Below are positions 63,835-64,000 of a stretch of DNA of 64,000 nucleotides, piece after piece (within the stretch, counting starts at the first letter, position 1; each line of letters opens with the position of its first letter). The notes under the pieces were generated by a model. That model saw only the letters and a program-made list of their open reading frames with translations. It did not search any database and had not been told where the DNA came from. The position numbers and the translations under genes are program-made. This DNA comes from Bryobacteraceae bacterium (lineage in GTDB: Bacteria; Acidobacteriota; Terriglobia; Bryobacterales; Bryobacteraceae), in assembly GCA_019187195.1 (NCBI GenBank), contig JABAQT010000043.1, forward strand, positions 1 through 64,000, written 5' to 3'.

Positions 63835-64000
63835 ATGGTAGAGACGATTGAATGGACAGCGGACGGCGTGGTGATGATTGATCAGACTCGCCTGCCGCGG
63901 GAAACGGTGTACGTCACGTGCAGGACATATCAGGAAGTCGCGGAGGCCATCCGGAACATGGTCATCCGGGGAGCGCCGGCGATCGGCGTCGCGGCCGCAA
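63835..64000 (+). CDS. mtnA: S-methyl-5-thioribose-1-phosphate isomerase, 5' part (cut by window edge)
   Basis: The first 55 residues of MtnA of the methionine salvage pathway, which isomerises methylthioribose-1-phosphate to the ribulose form. [20 protein letters not shown], then [18 protein letters not shown], match the family N-terminus. The frame runs past position 64000 without a stop. A TTAGGGAG lies a few bases before ATG 63835, and the CPBP stop is seven bases upstream, so it continues the uvrA run. Confidence 0.93.
   Translation, partial: MVETIEWTADGVVMIDQTRLPRETVYVTCRTYQEVAEAIRNMVIRGAPAIGVAAA

Overview
The window is GC-rich bacterial chromosome with no phage, insertion sequence or CRISPR array that I can see. 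Gene content suggests an acidobacterium of the Solibacter/Bryobacter type. Pointers are many exported hypothetical proteins, a DUF1080 protein, a Tat-exported SelA-like PLP protein beside an exported metallohydrolase, a two-heme mini-cytochrome, exported TPR proteins, an ASPM/choice-of-anchor protein and two-component or c-di-GMP proteins scattered as orphans. The lineage is inferred from this content; there is no rRNA here to confirm it.

Region by region. 0.2-4 kb: initiator tRNA, an SDR, UppP, GalU and tRNA-Asp. 4-9 kb: an SMP-30 lactonase, then the leftward run rpiB-glyA-glycosyltransferase and an HTH/lysozyme-like fusion. 9-14 kb: YVTN lipoprotein, LytTR regulator, inositol-1-phosphate synthase, NAD-dependent epimerase, RRM protein. 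14-18 kb: PIN/TRAM protein with ispD and ispF (MEP isoprenoid pathway), a 23-residue lysine-rich peptide with its own promoter and terminator, RlpA. 18-26 kb: sigma-54 activator, a REC-GGDEF protein that looks dead in both domains, a glycosyltransferase, a split methylmalonyl-CoA mutase subunit, TadA, DUF1080, and a divergent pair (Cys-cluster protein and small HTH). 26-36 kb: TIM-barrel isomerase-like protein, large TPR protein, MiaA, and a rightward cluster of exported proteins around a PP2C phosphatase. 36-44 kb: exported SelA-like/amidohydrolase pair, Tat-exported glycoside hydrolase, DUF296 protein, lactonase, cupin-type isomerase. 44-50 kb: methyltransferase/UbiA-like pair, FHA-GAF-PP2C phosphatase, Hsp20, CDF metal efflux. 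50-57 kb: leftward pyrR-pyrB-pyrC-UPF0182 operon, SDR, diguanylate-cyclase-like protein. 57-64 kb: infA, stand-alone Clp-type ATPase, mini-cytochrome, then a tight rightward run uvrA-unknown-CPBP protease-mtnA, with mtnA cut by the window edge.

Two sequence-level signals stand out. First, a complete tiny transcription unit at 16678-16885 encodes a 23-residue Lys/Ala peptide. Second, at least eight genes carry a -10-like hexamer only 6-13 bases before the start codon with no Shine-Dalgarno sequence, which suggests leaderless or nearly leaderless mRNAs. Other genes here have clear Shine-Dalgarno sites, so both initiation modes seem to coexist. Several start codons (GTG/TTG) were chosen on these grounds and are flagged entry by entry.
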